64,000 nt of DNA, taken from the NCBI GenBank assembly GCA_023260985.1, contig JALRKY010000080.1, forward strand, positions 1 through 64,000, given 5' to 3'. Below the pieces are notes generated by a model, which was not told the origin of the DNA, did not search any database, and worked only from the letters and a program-made list of their open reading frames with translations. The first letter of the stretch is position 1. Every line of letters starts with the position of its first letter. Positions 42,728-51,810 of the stretch are shown here, piece after piece. The DNA comes from Altererythrobacter sp. GTDB taxonomy: Bacteria > Pseudomonadota > Alphaproteobacteria > Sphingomonadales > Sphingomonadaceae. The position numbers were made by a program, and so were the translations under genes.

Positions 42728-43963
42728 TCAGCCGTTGCGGGTCAAGGGTAGGCGAATTTCGGTGCGATATCCACCCGGCACCGCCCTCGATTCAAGCGTG
42801 ACGTCGGGCCCGAAACGCGCTTCGATCCGGTCACGCACATTGGCAAGACCGATGCCGAAGCCCTTGCGCGCCGACTCGGGCACGCCCGGGCCATCATCGC
42901 TGACGGTGATCACCAGCCGGCCGAACTCCTCACGCGCGGAAACGGTGATGGTGACCGGTCGGCTTACCGGCGAAACGGCATATTTGACCGAATTTTCAAC
43001 CAGTGGCTGCAGGATCATGCCGGGTACGCGGGCGTCGGCAAGATCGCGCGGAAGTTCGAAACTGCTGCGCAGCCTCTCTGGAAACCGCACCGCTTCGATC
43101 TCGAGGTAGAGCTTCTGCAAGTCGAACTCGTCTTCGAGCGGCACATCGCTAGTGGGATCGTCGGCCAGACTATGGCGATAGAAACGCGACATGGTCTGGA
43201 TCATCTGCTCGGCGCGCTCCGCCTTGCCGGTCATGACCAGCGAAGAAAGTGAATTGAGCGTGTTGAACAGGAAGTGCGGATTGACCTGGTAGCGCAGTGA
43301 ACGCAGTTCGGCAGCTTTGGCCGCATTGCGGAATTCCTGTTCGCGCCGCTCCGCAACGCGCGCCTTCTCACCCGTCAGTAAGGCGAGGTAGATTGCGCAC
43401 CATGCCAGCATCATGAAGTAGCGGCTGAAGGCGATGTCTGTCAGCGAGCCGAGCGAGTCGAGAAAGCCCATTTCTTCCGGCTGGCCATCGGCCATCGATT
43501 CGCTTTCGGGGAAAAGGTTGCGTTCGGTTTCCGATGTGCCCCCAGATGCAGTGTCATGCGCAGTGGCAGTCGCTGCATTGCCGCCGTCGGTCACTCCGGC
43601 ATCCTTCATTATGCGCTCGTTGATGAGGCGCTCCATCTTCACGTTCATGTCGGCGAAGACGACGGCGTTGATCTGCGCCAGCAGCAATGCAGCGGGCAGC
43701 GACAACACCAATGCGGCAGCGGTCTTCTTCCAAATGGCGCCCGCATCGAACAGGCGAAGCACCGCCCATAGCACCAGGGTGACCGCCATGCCGCCTAGCA
43801 CGACGGCACCGCGTCGGACCATCATTTCGGGCGAATGGCCGATGCCGATGATCTCCCACCGCGCAGACGCGAGCAGGAAATACATCGCCCAAAGCACCAC
43901 CACTGAAATCAGGACGGTACGAAAGGCGACCCTTGGCTGCGGCTTGGCTGAGGCTGTCGTCAT
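42728..43963 (-). CDS. LytS-type sensor histidine kinase (second pair)
   Basis: This 411-residue kinase has four membrane segments (about 15-33, 52-70, 80-103 and 180-197). A large polar loop (104-178) rich in Ser, Thr, Glu and Asp lies between the third and fourth segments and probably faces the periplasm. The His_kinase motif QVNPHFLFNTLNS gives His230, followed by a HATPase domain (LVENSVKYAVSP, DDGPGVPESARKGFGIGLAN). ATG 43963 follows AAGGGG; a TTG two codons upstream is possible. The loop is a plausible sensor absent from the kinase at 10622. Confidence 0.87.
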   Translation of the reverse strand: MTTASAKPQPRVAFRTVLISVVVLWAMYFLLASARWEIIGIGHSPEMMVRRGAVVLGGMAVTLVLWAVLRLFDAGAIWKKTAAALVLSLPAALLLAQINAVVFADMNVKMERLINERIMKDAGVTDGGNAATATAHDTASGGTSETERNLFPESESMADGQPEEMGFLDSLGSLTDIAFSRYFMMLAWCAIYLALLTGEKARVAERREQEFRNAAKAAELRSLRYQVNPHFLFNTLNSLSSLVMTGKAERAEQMIQTMSRFYRHSLADDPTSDVPLEDEFDLQKLYLEIEAVRFPERLRSSFELPRDLADARVPGMILQPLVENSVKYAVSPVSRPVTITVSAREEFGRLVITVSDDGPGVPESARKGFGIGLANVRDRIEARFGPDVTLESRAVPGGYRTEIRLPLTRNG

Positions 43964-44063
43964 TACCAATGCCCCTTAACCCCGGAGGTCGCCCAAGGCC
44001 AATCCGTCGTCGGCTACGGAATGGTGTTCATCGAAAGTTCATCGAGTGACCAACGACGCGAAA

Positions 44064-45590
44064 TCACCCTCGCGCGAGCAGATTTTCCTTTGCAATCCGC
44101 TCTTTCCATTGCGCTGGAGCCAGTGTGTGGACATTGGTGCCCTGGCTGTCGACCGCAACGGTAACGGGCATATCCTTCACCGTGAACTCGTAGATCGCCT
44201 CCATCCCGAGATCCTCGAAAGCGACGACCTTGGCCTCCTTGATCGCGCGTGCGACGAGGTAGGCCGCGCCGCCCACCGCCATCAAATAGGCGACCTTGAA
44301 GCGGCTGATCACTTCGACCGCATTGTGCCCACGCTCGGCCTTGCCGATCATCGCCAGCAGCCCGAGATCGAGCATCATCTCGGTGAACTTGTCCATACGG
44401 GTGGCGGTGGTCGGGCCGGCCGGGCCCACTACTTCGCCCATCACCGGATCGACCGGGCCGACGTAATAGATCGCACGCCCCTTGAACTCGACCGGCAGTT
44501 CCTCGCCCTTGTCGAGCATGTCCTGGATGCGCTTGTGCGCCGCATCGCGCCCGGTCAGCATCGCGCCGCTGAGCAGCAGTCGGTCGCCCGCTTGCCAGCT
44601 GGCGACTTCCTCGGGCGTGAGATGGTCGAGATCGACCCGCTTGGCCTCCTTGTCCGGCTGCCAGTGAACATCGGGCCACTGGTTGAGATCGGGCTGATCG
44701 AGATAGGCGGGGCCCGAACCGTCCATCACCACATGCGCGTGGCGGGTGGCGGCGCAATTGGGGATCATCGCCACCGGTTTGCCCGCGGCGTGGCACGGCC
44801 AGTCGAGAATCTTGACGTCAAGCACGGTCGACAGCCCGCCGAGACCCTGTGCACCCACGCCCATCGCATTGACCGCATCGAAAATGTCGATCCGCAGCTG
44901 CTCGATATCGTTCTGCGCGCCGCGCGCTTTCAGCTGGGCCATGTCGATCGGCTCCATCAGCGATTCCTTGGCGAGCTTCATGCAATGCTCGGCCGTGCCG
45001 CCAATGCCGACGCCAAGCATGCCCGGAGGGCACCAACCCGCGCCCATCGAAGGGATCTGCTCGACCGCCCAGTCGACGATGTTGTCGCTGGGGTTCATCA
45101 TCTTGAATTTCGACTTGTTTTCGCTGCCGCCGCCCTTGGCCGCAACGTCGATCGAAATCGTGTTGCCGGGCACCATTTCGACCGACAGCACACAGGGCGT
45201 GTTGTCGCGCGTGTTCCGGCGAGTGAAAGCCGGATCTGCCAGGATCGAAGCACGCAGCTTGTTCTCGGGGTGGTTATAGGCGCGGCGCACCCCTTCATCG
45301 ACTACATCCTGCAGCGAACGCGCCGATTCGAGCCGGCATTGCTGGCCCCATTTGATGAAGACGTTGACGATGCCGGTGTCCTGGCAGATCGGCCGGTGCC
45401 CTTCGGCGCACATCCGGCTGTTGGTCAGGATCTGGGCGATCGCATCCTTCGCGGCCGGGCCTTGCTCGGCCTTATAGGCCTCGCCCAGCGCGGTGATATA
45501 GTCCACCGGGTGATAATAGGAGATAAATTGCAGCGCATCCGCCACGGTCTCGATCAGATCGTCTTCGCGGATTGTGATCATGTCGCTCAT
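44064..45590 (-). CDS. Fumarate hydratase, class I
   Basis: This 508-residue [4Fe-4S] hydratase interconverts fumarate and malate in the TCA cycle. Class I motifs are clear: RPICQDTGIVNVFIKWG (one cluster Cys), GWCPPGMLGVGIGGTAEHCM (two Cys), and the C-terminal domain GRAIYYVGPVDPV with GPAGPTTATRMD. ATG 45590 gives the family N-terminus; the open frame extends upstream. Being an Fe-S enzyme, it would depend on the SUF operon at 23-29 kb. It is divergent from the methyltransferase-like gene, 142 bp away. Confidence 0.93.
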   Translation of the reverse strand: MSDMITIREDDLIETVADALQFISYYHPVDYITALGEAYKAEQGPAAKDAIAQILTNSRMCAEGHRPICQDTGIVNVFIKWGQQCRLESARSLQDVVDEGVRRAYNHPENKLRASILADPAFTRRNTRDNTPCVLSVEMVPGNTISIDVAAKGGGSENKSKFKMMNPSDNIVDWAVEQIPSMGAGWCPPGMLGVGIGGTAEHCMKLAKESLMEPIDMAQLKARGAQNDIEQLRIDIFDAVNAMGVGAQGLGGLSTVLDVKILDWPCHAAGKPVAMIPNCAATRHAHVVMDGSGPAYLDQPDLNQWPDVHWQPDKEAKRVDLDHLTPEEVASWQAGDRLLLSGAMLTGRDAAHKRIQDMLDKGEELPVEFKGRAIYYVGPVDPVMGEVVGPAGPTTATRMDKFTEMMLDLGLLAMIGKAERGHNAVEVISRFKVAYLMAVGGAAYLVARAIKEAKVVAFEDLGMEAIYEFTVKDMPVTVAVDSQGTNVHTLAPAQWKERIAKENLLARG

Positions 45591-45690
45591 CGAAGCTGTG
45601 CTCCTGTCGGTCGATTCAACCGCCCCATAGACGCGTGCTGCTCCTAGCGTCAAAGCGCTTGGCTGCAAGCACCGCAATCGCTAGAGCAGT

Positions 45691-45718
45691 TTGACGTAGT
45701 GTATTGTTTATGTAATAC
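45691..45718 (+). promoter_or_regulatory. Promoter of the methyltransferase-like gene and tolC, almost leaderless
   Basis: TTGACG (45691-45696), a 16-bp spacer and TAATAC (45713-45718) form a good sigma-70-like promoter. The ATG at 45733 is 15 bases past the -10, so the 5' leader would be only about 8 bases. TGTATT-N8-AATACA overlaps the -10 as an inverted repeat and could be an operator. Confidence 0.5.
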
Positions 45719-45732
45719 AGCCGACGGAAATC

Positions 45733-46320
45733 ATGACCGAGACCAATATGCCCGCAGCCCGCAAGGCTATGATTGACAGCCAGCTCCGCACCAGCGGCGT
45801 GAACGAGCCTTTCGTTCTCGCGCGCATGGGCGCGGTCGCGCGCGAGGATTTCGTGCCGGAAGGCGCGCGGGCGATCGCCTATGTCGATCGCGCCGTGCCG
45901 CTTGGAAATGGCAAGCATCTCGCCGCCCCGCTGGTGCACGGCAGGATGCTTGCCGAAGCGCGCCCCGCCGCGAGCGACAGCGCGCTCGTAGTCGAAAGCG
46001 GATCGGGATATCTTGCCGAACTTCTACGGCCGCTGGTCGACTCGCTCGCCACGATCTCGTCGGACGAGATCGCCAAGGGCAAGCGCGGCCGCAAGAGCTA
46101 TTCGCTGGTGCTGGTGGATGGCGCGATCGAGCAGCTTCCCGAATCGCTCGCCAAGCAGCTCGAAGAAAACGGCCGCATCGTCACTGGCATCGTGCAGCGG
46201 GGGGTAACTCGCCTCGCCGTAGGCCGCAAGGTTGCGAGCAGCGTCACTCTGCAGCCGGTTGCCGATATCGGCATCCCCGTGCTGCATGCGTTCAATCGCC
46301 CCAAGGAATGGAGTTTCTAA
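45733..46320 (+). CDS. Protein-L-isoaspartate O-methyltransferase family protein, shortened
   Basis: This 195-residue protein is homologous to Pcm (AMIDSQLRTSGVNEPFVLARM, AREDFVPEGARAIAYVDRAV). The SAM motif I, normally V-L-E-I-G-T-G-S-G-Y, reads VVESGSGYLAEL, and most of the usual segment with the ribose-binding acidic residue is missing (motif I runs quickly into ISSDEIAKGKRGRKSYSLVLV). Methyl-transfer activity is therefore doubtful. Placement just before tolC with overlapping ends is, as far as I recall, conserved in sphingomonads, suggesting an envelope-related role. The promoter leaves almost no 5' leader. Confidence 0.75.
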   Translation: MTETNMPAARKAMIDSQLRTSGVNEPFVLARMGAVAREDFVPEGARAIAYVDRAVPLGNGKHLAAPLVHGRMLAEARPAASDSALVVESGSGYLAELLRPLVDSLATISSDEIAKGKRGRKSYSLVLVDGAIEQLPESLAKQLEENGRIVTGIVQRGVTRLAVGRKVASSVTLQPVADIGIPVLHAFNRPKEWSF

Positions 46321-47807
46321 CCTTGCCTAAACGGAGCCCTCCGCTGCGGCGCATTGCCGCTGTTCTCCTGCTGGGCTCCGCGTTGGCCCCTGCGACCGCA
46401 CAGGCCGACAGCCTGCGCGAAGCGCTCGCCAGTACATATGAAACCAACCCCACCCTGCAGGCGGCTCGCGCACAACAACGCGCCGCCGACGAGGAAGTGC
46501 CGATCCAGCGCGCGCAGGGGCTGCCCAATGCAAGCGCGACCGGAAATCATGTCGAATTTCTGCGGACCTCGCCCAACAGCTTCACCGCGCCAGAGCGGCG
46601 CCTGCAGATCGGCCCCGATCTCAATGTGCCGGTCTATTCGGGCGGCGCGGTTCGCAACGGGATCAAGGCGGCAAAGGAACGGGTAGCGGCGGGACAAGCG
46701 GATCTGCGCGGCATCGAAAGTGCGATCTTCAGCCAGGTCGTTGCCGCCTATATGGATGTGCTGCGCAGCGAAGCACTGGTGGCGCTTTCGGCCAACCAGG
46801 TCGGAGTCCTAACCGTCAATCTGCAAGCGACCAGCGACCGGTTCGAAATCGGCGAACTGACTAGCACCGACGTGGCGCAGTCGCAGTCGCGCCTCGCGCT
46901 GGCGCAGGGCGACCTGCGCAATGCGCAAGCCAATTTGATCTCCTTCCGCGAGAACTACATCCAGCTGGTTGGCCGCGCGCCGAGCAATTTGGAACCGCCG
47001 CCGCCGCTGCCGGGCCTTCCCGAAACCGTGGGCGAAGCGGTGGTTGCCGCACTCGACAACAACCCCGACCTGATCGCCGCGAAGGAGCGCGCCAGCGCCG
47101 CAGGCTTCGATTCCGAAGTGGCCGGCGGAGGGCGCCTGCCGAGGGTGGGCCTGTTCGCCGGGCTCGACTACACCGATTATTTCGGTACGCTGGGCGGCCC
47201 AATCTCCTCCAACTTCAGGCAAAGCGAGACCACCGCCAATGCGGGGGTCCAAGTCACAATCCCGATCTTCCAGGGCGGCCTTCCGGCAGCGCGCCAACGC
47301 CAAGCCTATGCCCGCGAAAGCGCCGCGCTAGAGAACGTCATCGCGACCGAGCGCGACGTGATTGCGCAGGTCCGCGCAGCCCATTCGAGCTGGCAGGCCT
47401 CCAATGCGGTTATCTTCAGTTCGGAGGCGGCGGTTTCCGCTGCCGAGCTGAGCCTCGAAGGTGTGCGCGCGGAAAATTCAATCGGCAACCGCACGATCCT
47501 GGACGTGCTCAACGCGGAGCAGGAGCTGCTTTCCGCTCGCGCCCAGCTGGTGACCGCGCGGCGCAACGCCTATGTCGCGGGCTTCAGCGTGCTGGCGGCA
47601 ATGGGGCGGGCCGAAGCGCGTGACCTCAACCTCGACACCGGCGTACTATATGATCCCGAAGTCAACGCTCGCCGGGTGCGTGGCCAGCTGTTCGACTGGC
47701 AGCGCGATGAAGAACCTGCTGCAACATCAACGAGAACCGTTGACATCCCCGCGCCTGACGCGATGATTGGCCCGCCCGGTGAATCGGGAGACGCCACCAC
47801 CGATTGA
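46308..47807 (+). CDS. tolC: TolC family outer-membrane efflux protein
   Basis: This 499-residue protein is an outer-membrane channel of tripartite efflux or type I secretion systems. A signal peptide (IAAVLLLGSALAPATAQA) is followed by two OEP repeats, with SLREALASTYETNPTLQAAR and later EAVVAALDNNPDLIAAKERA, and ETTANAGVQVTIPIFQGG plus NRTILDVLNAEQELL, as in E. coli TolC. A Pro/Thr-rich tail of about 35 residues follows. ATG 46308 overlaps the previous gene by 13 bp. It pairs with pumps encoded elsewhere. Confidence 0.92.
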   Translation: MEFLTLPKRSPPLRRIAAVLLLGSALAPATAQADSLREALASTYETNPTLQAARAQQRAADEEVPIQRAQGLPNASATGNHVEFLRTSPNSFTAPERRLQIGPDLNVPVYSGGAVRNGIKAAKERVAAGQADLRGIESAIFSQVVAAYMDVLRSEALVALSANQVGVLTVNLQATSDRFEIGELTSTDVAQSQSRLALAQGDLRNAQANLISFRENYIQLVGRAPSNLEPPPPLPGLPETVGEAVVAALDNNPDLIAAKERASAAGFDSEVAGGGRLPRVGLFAGLDYTDYFGTLGGPISSNFRQSETTANAGVQVTIPIFQGGLPAARQRQAYARESAALENVIATERDVIAQVRAAHSSWQASNAVIFSSEAAVSAAELSLEGVRAENSIGNRTILDVLNAEQELLSARAQLVTARRNAYVAGFSVLAAMGRAEARDLNLDTGVLYDPEVNARRVRGQLFDWQRDEEPAATSTRTVDIPAPDAMIGPPGESGDATTD

Positions 47808-47859
47808 CGTCACCTGCCCGCCGGGCGCAGCTTAGTCGAACAACAGGGGATCGCGCGCA

Positions 47860-48351
47860 ATGGCGCAGCATGGTGAAGCTTCGGTCGAAGAGATTCTCGA
47901 ATCGATCAAGAAGGTGATTGCGCGCGACAATCTCGACACCGCGCAGGCCCCTGCCCCTCGAACGCTCGCGCGCGAGGTCGACGAAGACGACGATTCCGAC
48001 ATACTCGAACTCACCAGCATGGAGTTCGCACAGGACCCGCTGCGCCAACCCGATGCCGGCATCGAATATGACGCGTACGACTCTGAATCTGACGAGGCCG
48101 ATGAGGCTGACACACCGCTGACCACCGATTCGGTGCGCCAGTCGATGCGCGAGAATTTCGAAGCACTGGCAATGCTCGCCGAGCCGGGCGCCCGGCCACA
48201 GATCGTATGCTCGGGCGAGACTTCGCTCGAAGGGCTGGTGCGCGAAATGCTGCGCCCGATGCTGGCCGAATGGCTCGACAAGAACCTGCCGGGCATGGTC
48301 GAAAAGATGGTCCAGGCTGAAATCGCGCGGATCGCGGGCAAACGCCGCTAG
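47860..48351 (+). CDS. DUF2497 protein (PopZ-like)
   Basis: This 163-residue acidic protein has DUF2497 features: the N-terminal helix ASVEEILESIKKVIARDN, an acidic disordered centre (EDDDSDIL, ESDEADEADE), and C-terminal helices LEGLVREMLRPMLAEWLDKN with LPGMVEKMVQAEIARIAGKR. This arrangement is that of Caulobacter PopZ, which forms a polar hub and tethers the chromosome origin region via ParB. In many alphaproteobacteria valS follows; here an S9 peptidase gene comes next. Function is inferred from family architecture. Confidence 0.8.
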   Translation: MAQHGEASVEEILESIKKVIARDNLDTAQAPAPRTLAREVDEDDDSDILELTSMEFAQDPLRQPDAGIEYDAYDSESDEADEADTPLTTDSVRQSMRENFEALAMLAEPGARPQIVCSGETSLEGLVREMLRPMLAEWLDKNLPGMVEKMVQAEIARIAGKRR

Positions 48352-48385
48352 CGCCAAGCCGGTCGAGCAGTTAAGCCTGCTCGCC

Positions 48386-50530
48386 ATGACCAGGTCACAC
48401 GCGCTACTCTTCGCCGCCGCGCTGCTCGCGGCCCCCGCCACTGCACATGACCACGGCCCCGCCGCTCCGCCGATGCAAGCGCAGGACCTTGTCACAATGC
48501 CCCGGCTCGGCGCGGCCGTCACTTCGCCCGACGGGCGGCTGGCGATCTATCGAGTTACGGAGGCTGACGCCAAAACCTATGCACGCAGCGGCGAATGGTA
48601 TCTGATCGACCTCGCCGATCCCGAAGCGGGTTCAGTCAAGCTCTACCTTGGCGACGGCGCTTCAGACTTGGCGTTCGGTCCAAACGGAGCACTCTATTTC
48701 CTGTCGGATCGCGCAGACACAGGGGATGCGTCGTCCGGCGGCGGCTACGCCCGACTCTGGCGCGTCGAATTGCACGCGGGTGGCGTTACGGGCGCTCCCA
48801 CAATCGTCGCCGATTTCGTAGGCACCGCGATCGACGGATTCAAGCTTTCGCCCGATGGCAAAAGGCTGGCGGTGTGGGCGCCGATCGCGCGCGACTGCCC
48901 AGGCTTCGGGTGCGAAAGCGACGGCAAGGCGCATTTACCCGGGCCGGGCAGCGGGCGTCTTTACGACGCGGCCGACGGCTTCGTCCGGCATTGGGACCGC
49001 TGGACCACGCCCGGCATATTCAATCGCGTGTTCGTGTTCGACCTGACGGACGGGAAAGTGGCGGGCGGAGGTGTGCCGCTCGACGGGCGCGACCCGGCAA
49101 CCGACCTCACCGGCAACACGCCCACCATGCCCTTCGGCGGGGCCGAGGATGTCGCGTGGGCGCCCGACGGCACAGGCGTCTATTTCGTGGCGCGCGTCGC
49201 CGATGCAGCAGAGCCGCGCTCGACCGATCTCGACATCTACTGGTCCGATCTTTCGGGCTCGACCCCGGTCGAACTGACCGAAGCCAATCTTGCATATGAT
49301 TCAGCCCCTGCCCCGTCCCCCGACGGGCGTTGGCTGGCCTATCTCGCAATGGAACGGCCTACTTATGAGGCGGACCGGCTAGTGATCCAGCTACGCGATG
49401 TGCGGACTGGAAAGACCCGCGCACTAACACAGGATTTCGACCGCAGTTTCGACAGCATCGCATGGACCCCCGATTCGCGCTGGATCGTCGCCACGGCAGG
49501 CGACATGCTCGACACTCCTGCGTTCCGGATCGATCCGCGCACCGGCGCAGTCGAGCGGCTTGACCTGATGGCGGGCAATGAAGCGCATATTGCGGGCGTG
49601 ACTCCGCTTCCGGACGGCCGCTTGCTGTTCACGCGCGATTCGATCGGAGCGCCGCACGAACTCTATCTCTCGAAAGACTGGAAGCAGGCGCGCCTGCTCA
49701 CCGACATCACGATGAGCCGGATGGGGCAACTGGCGACGACCGTCACCAGCCGCTTCAGCTTCACCGGGGCGAATGACGACACGGTTTGGGGCCAGATCAC
49801 CCGCCTCGAAAAGCAGGAGGGGCCAATCCCGGCCATCCTCTACATCCACGGCGGGCCGCAGGGCTCGTTCAACGATGGCTGGTCGAGCCGCTGGAACCCG
49901 CGCGTGCTCGCAAGCCAGGGCTATGCCGTGATCTCGGTCGATTTCCACGGCAGCACCGGATACGGCCAGGCTTTCACCGATGCGATCAACCGCGACTGGG
50001 GCGGCAAGCCGCTCGAAGACCTGCAACTTGGTCTTGCCGCCGCGCTCGCGCTCGACCCACAGATCGACGGTAGCAATGCCTGCGCAATGGGCGCCAGCTA
50101 TGGCGGCTACATGGTCAACTGGATCGCCGGGAGGTGGCCGGACCGCTTCAAATGCCTGGTCCAGCACGACGGGCTGTTCGAGATGCGCAGCTTCTATTTC
50201 GCGACCGAGGAATCGTGGTTCCCGCGCTGGGACTTCGGTGGGTCTTACTCCGAAGCGAGCGAAACCTACGAGAAGTGGAATCCGGCGAACCATGTCGGCA
50301 AATGGCAAACGCCAATGCTGGTGGTCACTGGTGAGAACGACTTCCGCGTTCCCTATACGCAGGGGATCCAGAGCTTCACCGTGCTGCAGGAACGCGGCAT
50401 TCCCGCGCAACTGCTGGTCTTCCCCGACGAAAACCACTGGGTGCTGGGCGCCAAGAACTCGCTGCAATGGCACAATACCGTGTTCGACTGGCTTGCGCGC
50501 TGGTTGAAGCCCCAAGCCCCCGCCGAATGA
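48386..50530 (+). CDS. S9 family prolyl oligopeptidase-type peptidase
   Basis: This 714-residue exported peptidase has a signal peptide (LLFAAALLAAPATA), an N-terminal beta-propeller (about 40-430) and a C-terminal alpha/beta-hydrolase domain. The catalytic triad is visible: Ser571 (GASYGGYM), Asp652 (GENDFRV) and His684 (DENHWVL). It resembles the acylaminoacyl or dipeptidyl peptidase (DPP/AAP II) group, cleaving short peptides in the periplasm. Its stop overlaps the start of the ferredoxin gene (ATGA). Confidence 0.9.
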   Translation: MTRSHALLFAAALLAAPATAHDHGPAAPPMQAQDLVTMPRLGAAVTSPDGRLAIYRVTEADAKTYARSGEWYLIDLADPEAGSVKLYLGDGASDLAFGPNGALYFLSDRADTGDASSGGGYARLWRVELHAGGVTGAPTIVADFVGTAIDGFKLSPDGKRLAVWAPIARDCPGFGCESDGKAHLPGPGSGRLYDAADGFVRHWDRWTTPGIFNRVFVFDLTDGKVAGGGVPLDGRDPATDLTGNTPTMPFGGAEDVAWAPDGTGVYFVARVADAAEPRSTDLDIYWSDLSGSTPVELTEANLAYDSAPAPSPDGRWLAYLAMERPTYEADRLVIQLRDVRTGKTRALTQDFDRSFDSIAWTPDSRWIVATAGDMLDTPAFRIDPRTGAVERLDLMAGNEAHIAGVTPLPDGRLLFTRDSIGAPHELYLSKDWKQARLLTDITMSRMGQLATTVTSRFSFTGANDDTVWGQITRLEKQEGPIPAILYIHGGPQGSFNDGWSSRWNPRVLASQGYAVISVDFHGSTGYGQAFTDAINRDWGGKPLEDLQLGLAAALALDPQIDGSNACAMGASYGGYMVNWIAGRWPDRFKCLVQHDGLFEMRSFYFATEESWFPRWDFGGSYSEASETYEKWNPANHVGKWQTPMLVVTGENDFRVPYTQGIQSFTVLQERGIPAQLLVFPDENHWVLGAKNSLQWHNTVFDWLARWLKPQAPAE

Positions 50531-50925
50531 GCCTACGCGCACCCCTCGAGGAGGCCGAACTTGCGCTGGCCAAGCTCGGCAGTGAAAGCATCGAGCGACA
50601 TATCTTCCTTTGCGCGATGAGCGAGAAGCAGAAATGCTGTTCGCGCGAAGAGGGCGAGGCGGCCTGGAAATACCTCAAGCGGCGCCTCAACGAGCTCAAG
50701 CTGGCTGGGCCCAAGCGTATCAGTCCAGACGGGAGGCCCTGCGGCGGCGTACAGCGCACCAGGGCCGACTGCCTGCAGGTCTGCGCGGCAGGACCGATCG
50801 CTGTCGTGTGGCCCGATCGTGTCTGGTACCACTCGGCGCGCGAGGATGTGCTGGAGCTGATCATCCAGCAGCATCTGATTGGCGGCGAACCGGTCGAGGA
50901 ATTCCGCCTGCGAAGCGCGCGTTAG
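50527..50925 (+). CDS. Thioredoxin-like [2Fe-2S] ferredoxin
   Basis: This 132-residue protein has the thioredoxin-like ferredoxin pattern: HIFLCAMSEKQKCCSREEG, then RTRADCLQVCAAGPIAVVWP with the C-x3-C pair, and a tail ending LELIIQQHLIGGEPVEEF. These features match the shethna-type or Aquifex Fd4-like ferredoxins and the ferredoxin domain of NuoE relatives. The protein carries electrons in the cytosol; partners are unknown. The start overlaps the S9 peptidase stop, though a functional link is not obvious. Confidence 0.85.
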   Translation: MSLRAPLEEAELALAKLGSESIERHIFLCAMSEKQKCCSREEGEAAWKYLKRRLNELKLAGPKRISPDGRPCGGVQRTRADCLQVCAAGPIAVVWPDRVWYHSAREDVLELIIQQHLIGGEPVEEFRLRSAR

Positions 50926-50935
50926 GCGCGACCGT

Positions 50936-51229
50936 TCAATCTTCGTCGGGTTGCGGCAGATTGTTGTCGACCGAGGCATCGTGCCCGGTGCCATTCGACA
51001 GGAACACGAGGCCCATCAAGGCACTGGTGAGCAGCATGGTAACGCCGAGCCCCAATGCCACGGCAATGTAGAAATGCACCGAGATCGCGCCGTTCGATTT
51101 GTAGAGCAGCGCCAGTGCGATGAGCACGACTCCCACCGTCGCAAGGAACATGAAGCGCATGATCCGGCGATAACGCGCCCAGGCGAAAGCGGCCTTTTCG
51201 GGATCGTCGAGGGGGGATTTGCCAACCAT
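50936..51229 (-). CDS. Small two-helix membrane protein, conserved in sphingomonads
   Basis: This 97-residue protein has an N-terminal DPEKAAFAWARYRRIMRFM segment, two membrane helices (about 26-43 and 52-75) and a tail GLVFLSNGTGHDASVD. The pattern DPEKA-x-AWARYRR and GLVFLS-x-GTGHD is familiar from hypothetical sphingomonad proteins. The start is uncertain: ATG 51229 is used here; ATG 51250 or upstream codons are possible. It is convergent with the ferredoxin gene and divergent from the CBS gene. Confidence 0.65.
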   Translation of the reverse strand: MVGKSPLDDPEKAAFAWARYRRIMRFMFLATVGVVLIALALLYKSNGAISVHFYIAVALGLGVTMLLTSALMGLVFLSNGTGHDASVDNNLPQPDED

Positions 51230-51345
51230 GCCCGCCACATGGCCTCTCATGTCGTTCGATGCAACGTCGCATTTCGGACTGCATGATTCGCCTTTTGCGC
51301 ACAAAAATGTCATTCTTCGCAAGGGAATCGAAGAGGAGACATGCA

Positions 51346-51777
51346 ATGAGCATCGCGCTGATCACTCAGGATCGCAGCGCCGCGAACGTCATTTCCTGCG
51401 ATGCGTCGACACCCATGCGCGAAGCGGTGAAGCTGCTGGCGGAGAAACGCATAGGCGCACTTCCGGTCTTGCGGGGTGGCTCAGTGGTCGGGATCTTCTC
51501 CGAGCGCGATGTGATCTACCGGTTGGCGCAGGAAGGCGAGATCTGCCTCGACCGCCCACTTGCCGAAGTGATGACGGCCCCCCCAATTACCGTCGATACG
51601 AGCACGCTGGTCGACGATGCGCTGGCACTTATGACGCGGCGACGGATCCGCCACCTGCCGGTGATCGAAGGCGGCGCGATGGTGGCCTTCATCTCAATCG
51701 GCGATCTGGTGAAGCACCGCATTGACCAGGTCGAGCACGAGGCTGAGGCGATGCGGATCTATATCCAGACCGCTTGA
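51346..51777 (+). CDS. CBS-domain pair protein
   Basis: This 143-residue protein consists almost only of two CBS domains (about 8-60 and 75-125), with GALPVLRGGSVVGIFSERDV and RRIRHLPVIEGGAMVAFISIGD. A CBS pair binds adenine nucleotides and usually regulates another protein; here it is free-standing. ATG 51346 is preceded by GAGGAGA. Divergent from the small membrane-protein gene; followed by the ErpA-like gene 33 bp downstream. Confidence 0.88.
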   Translation: MSIALITQDRSAANVISCDASTPMREAVKLLAEKRIGALPVLRGGSVVGIFSERDVIYRLAQEGEICLDRPLAEVMTAPPITVDTSTLVDDALALMTRRRIRHLPVIEGGAMVAFISIGDLVKHRIDQVEHEAEAMRIYIQTA

Positions 51778-51810
51778 TGATTTCCCCTGCGGTTCCTACA
51801 TCCGGCCGCA

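Noticed and set aside
44046-45647. Long plus-strand ORF of 533 codons antisense to fumarase
   Set aside because: The minus strand encodes a clear class I fumarase; the plus frame has His/Arg-rich composition typical of antisense frames in GC-rich genes.
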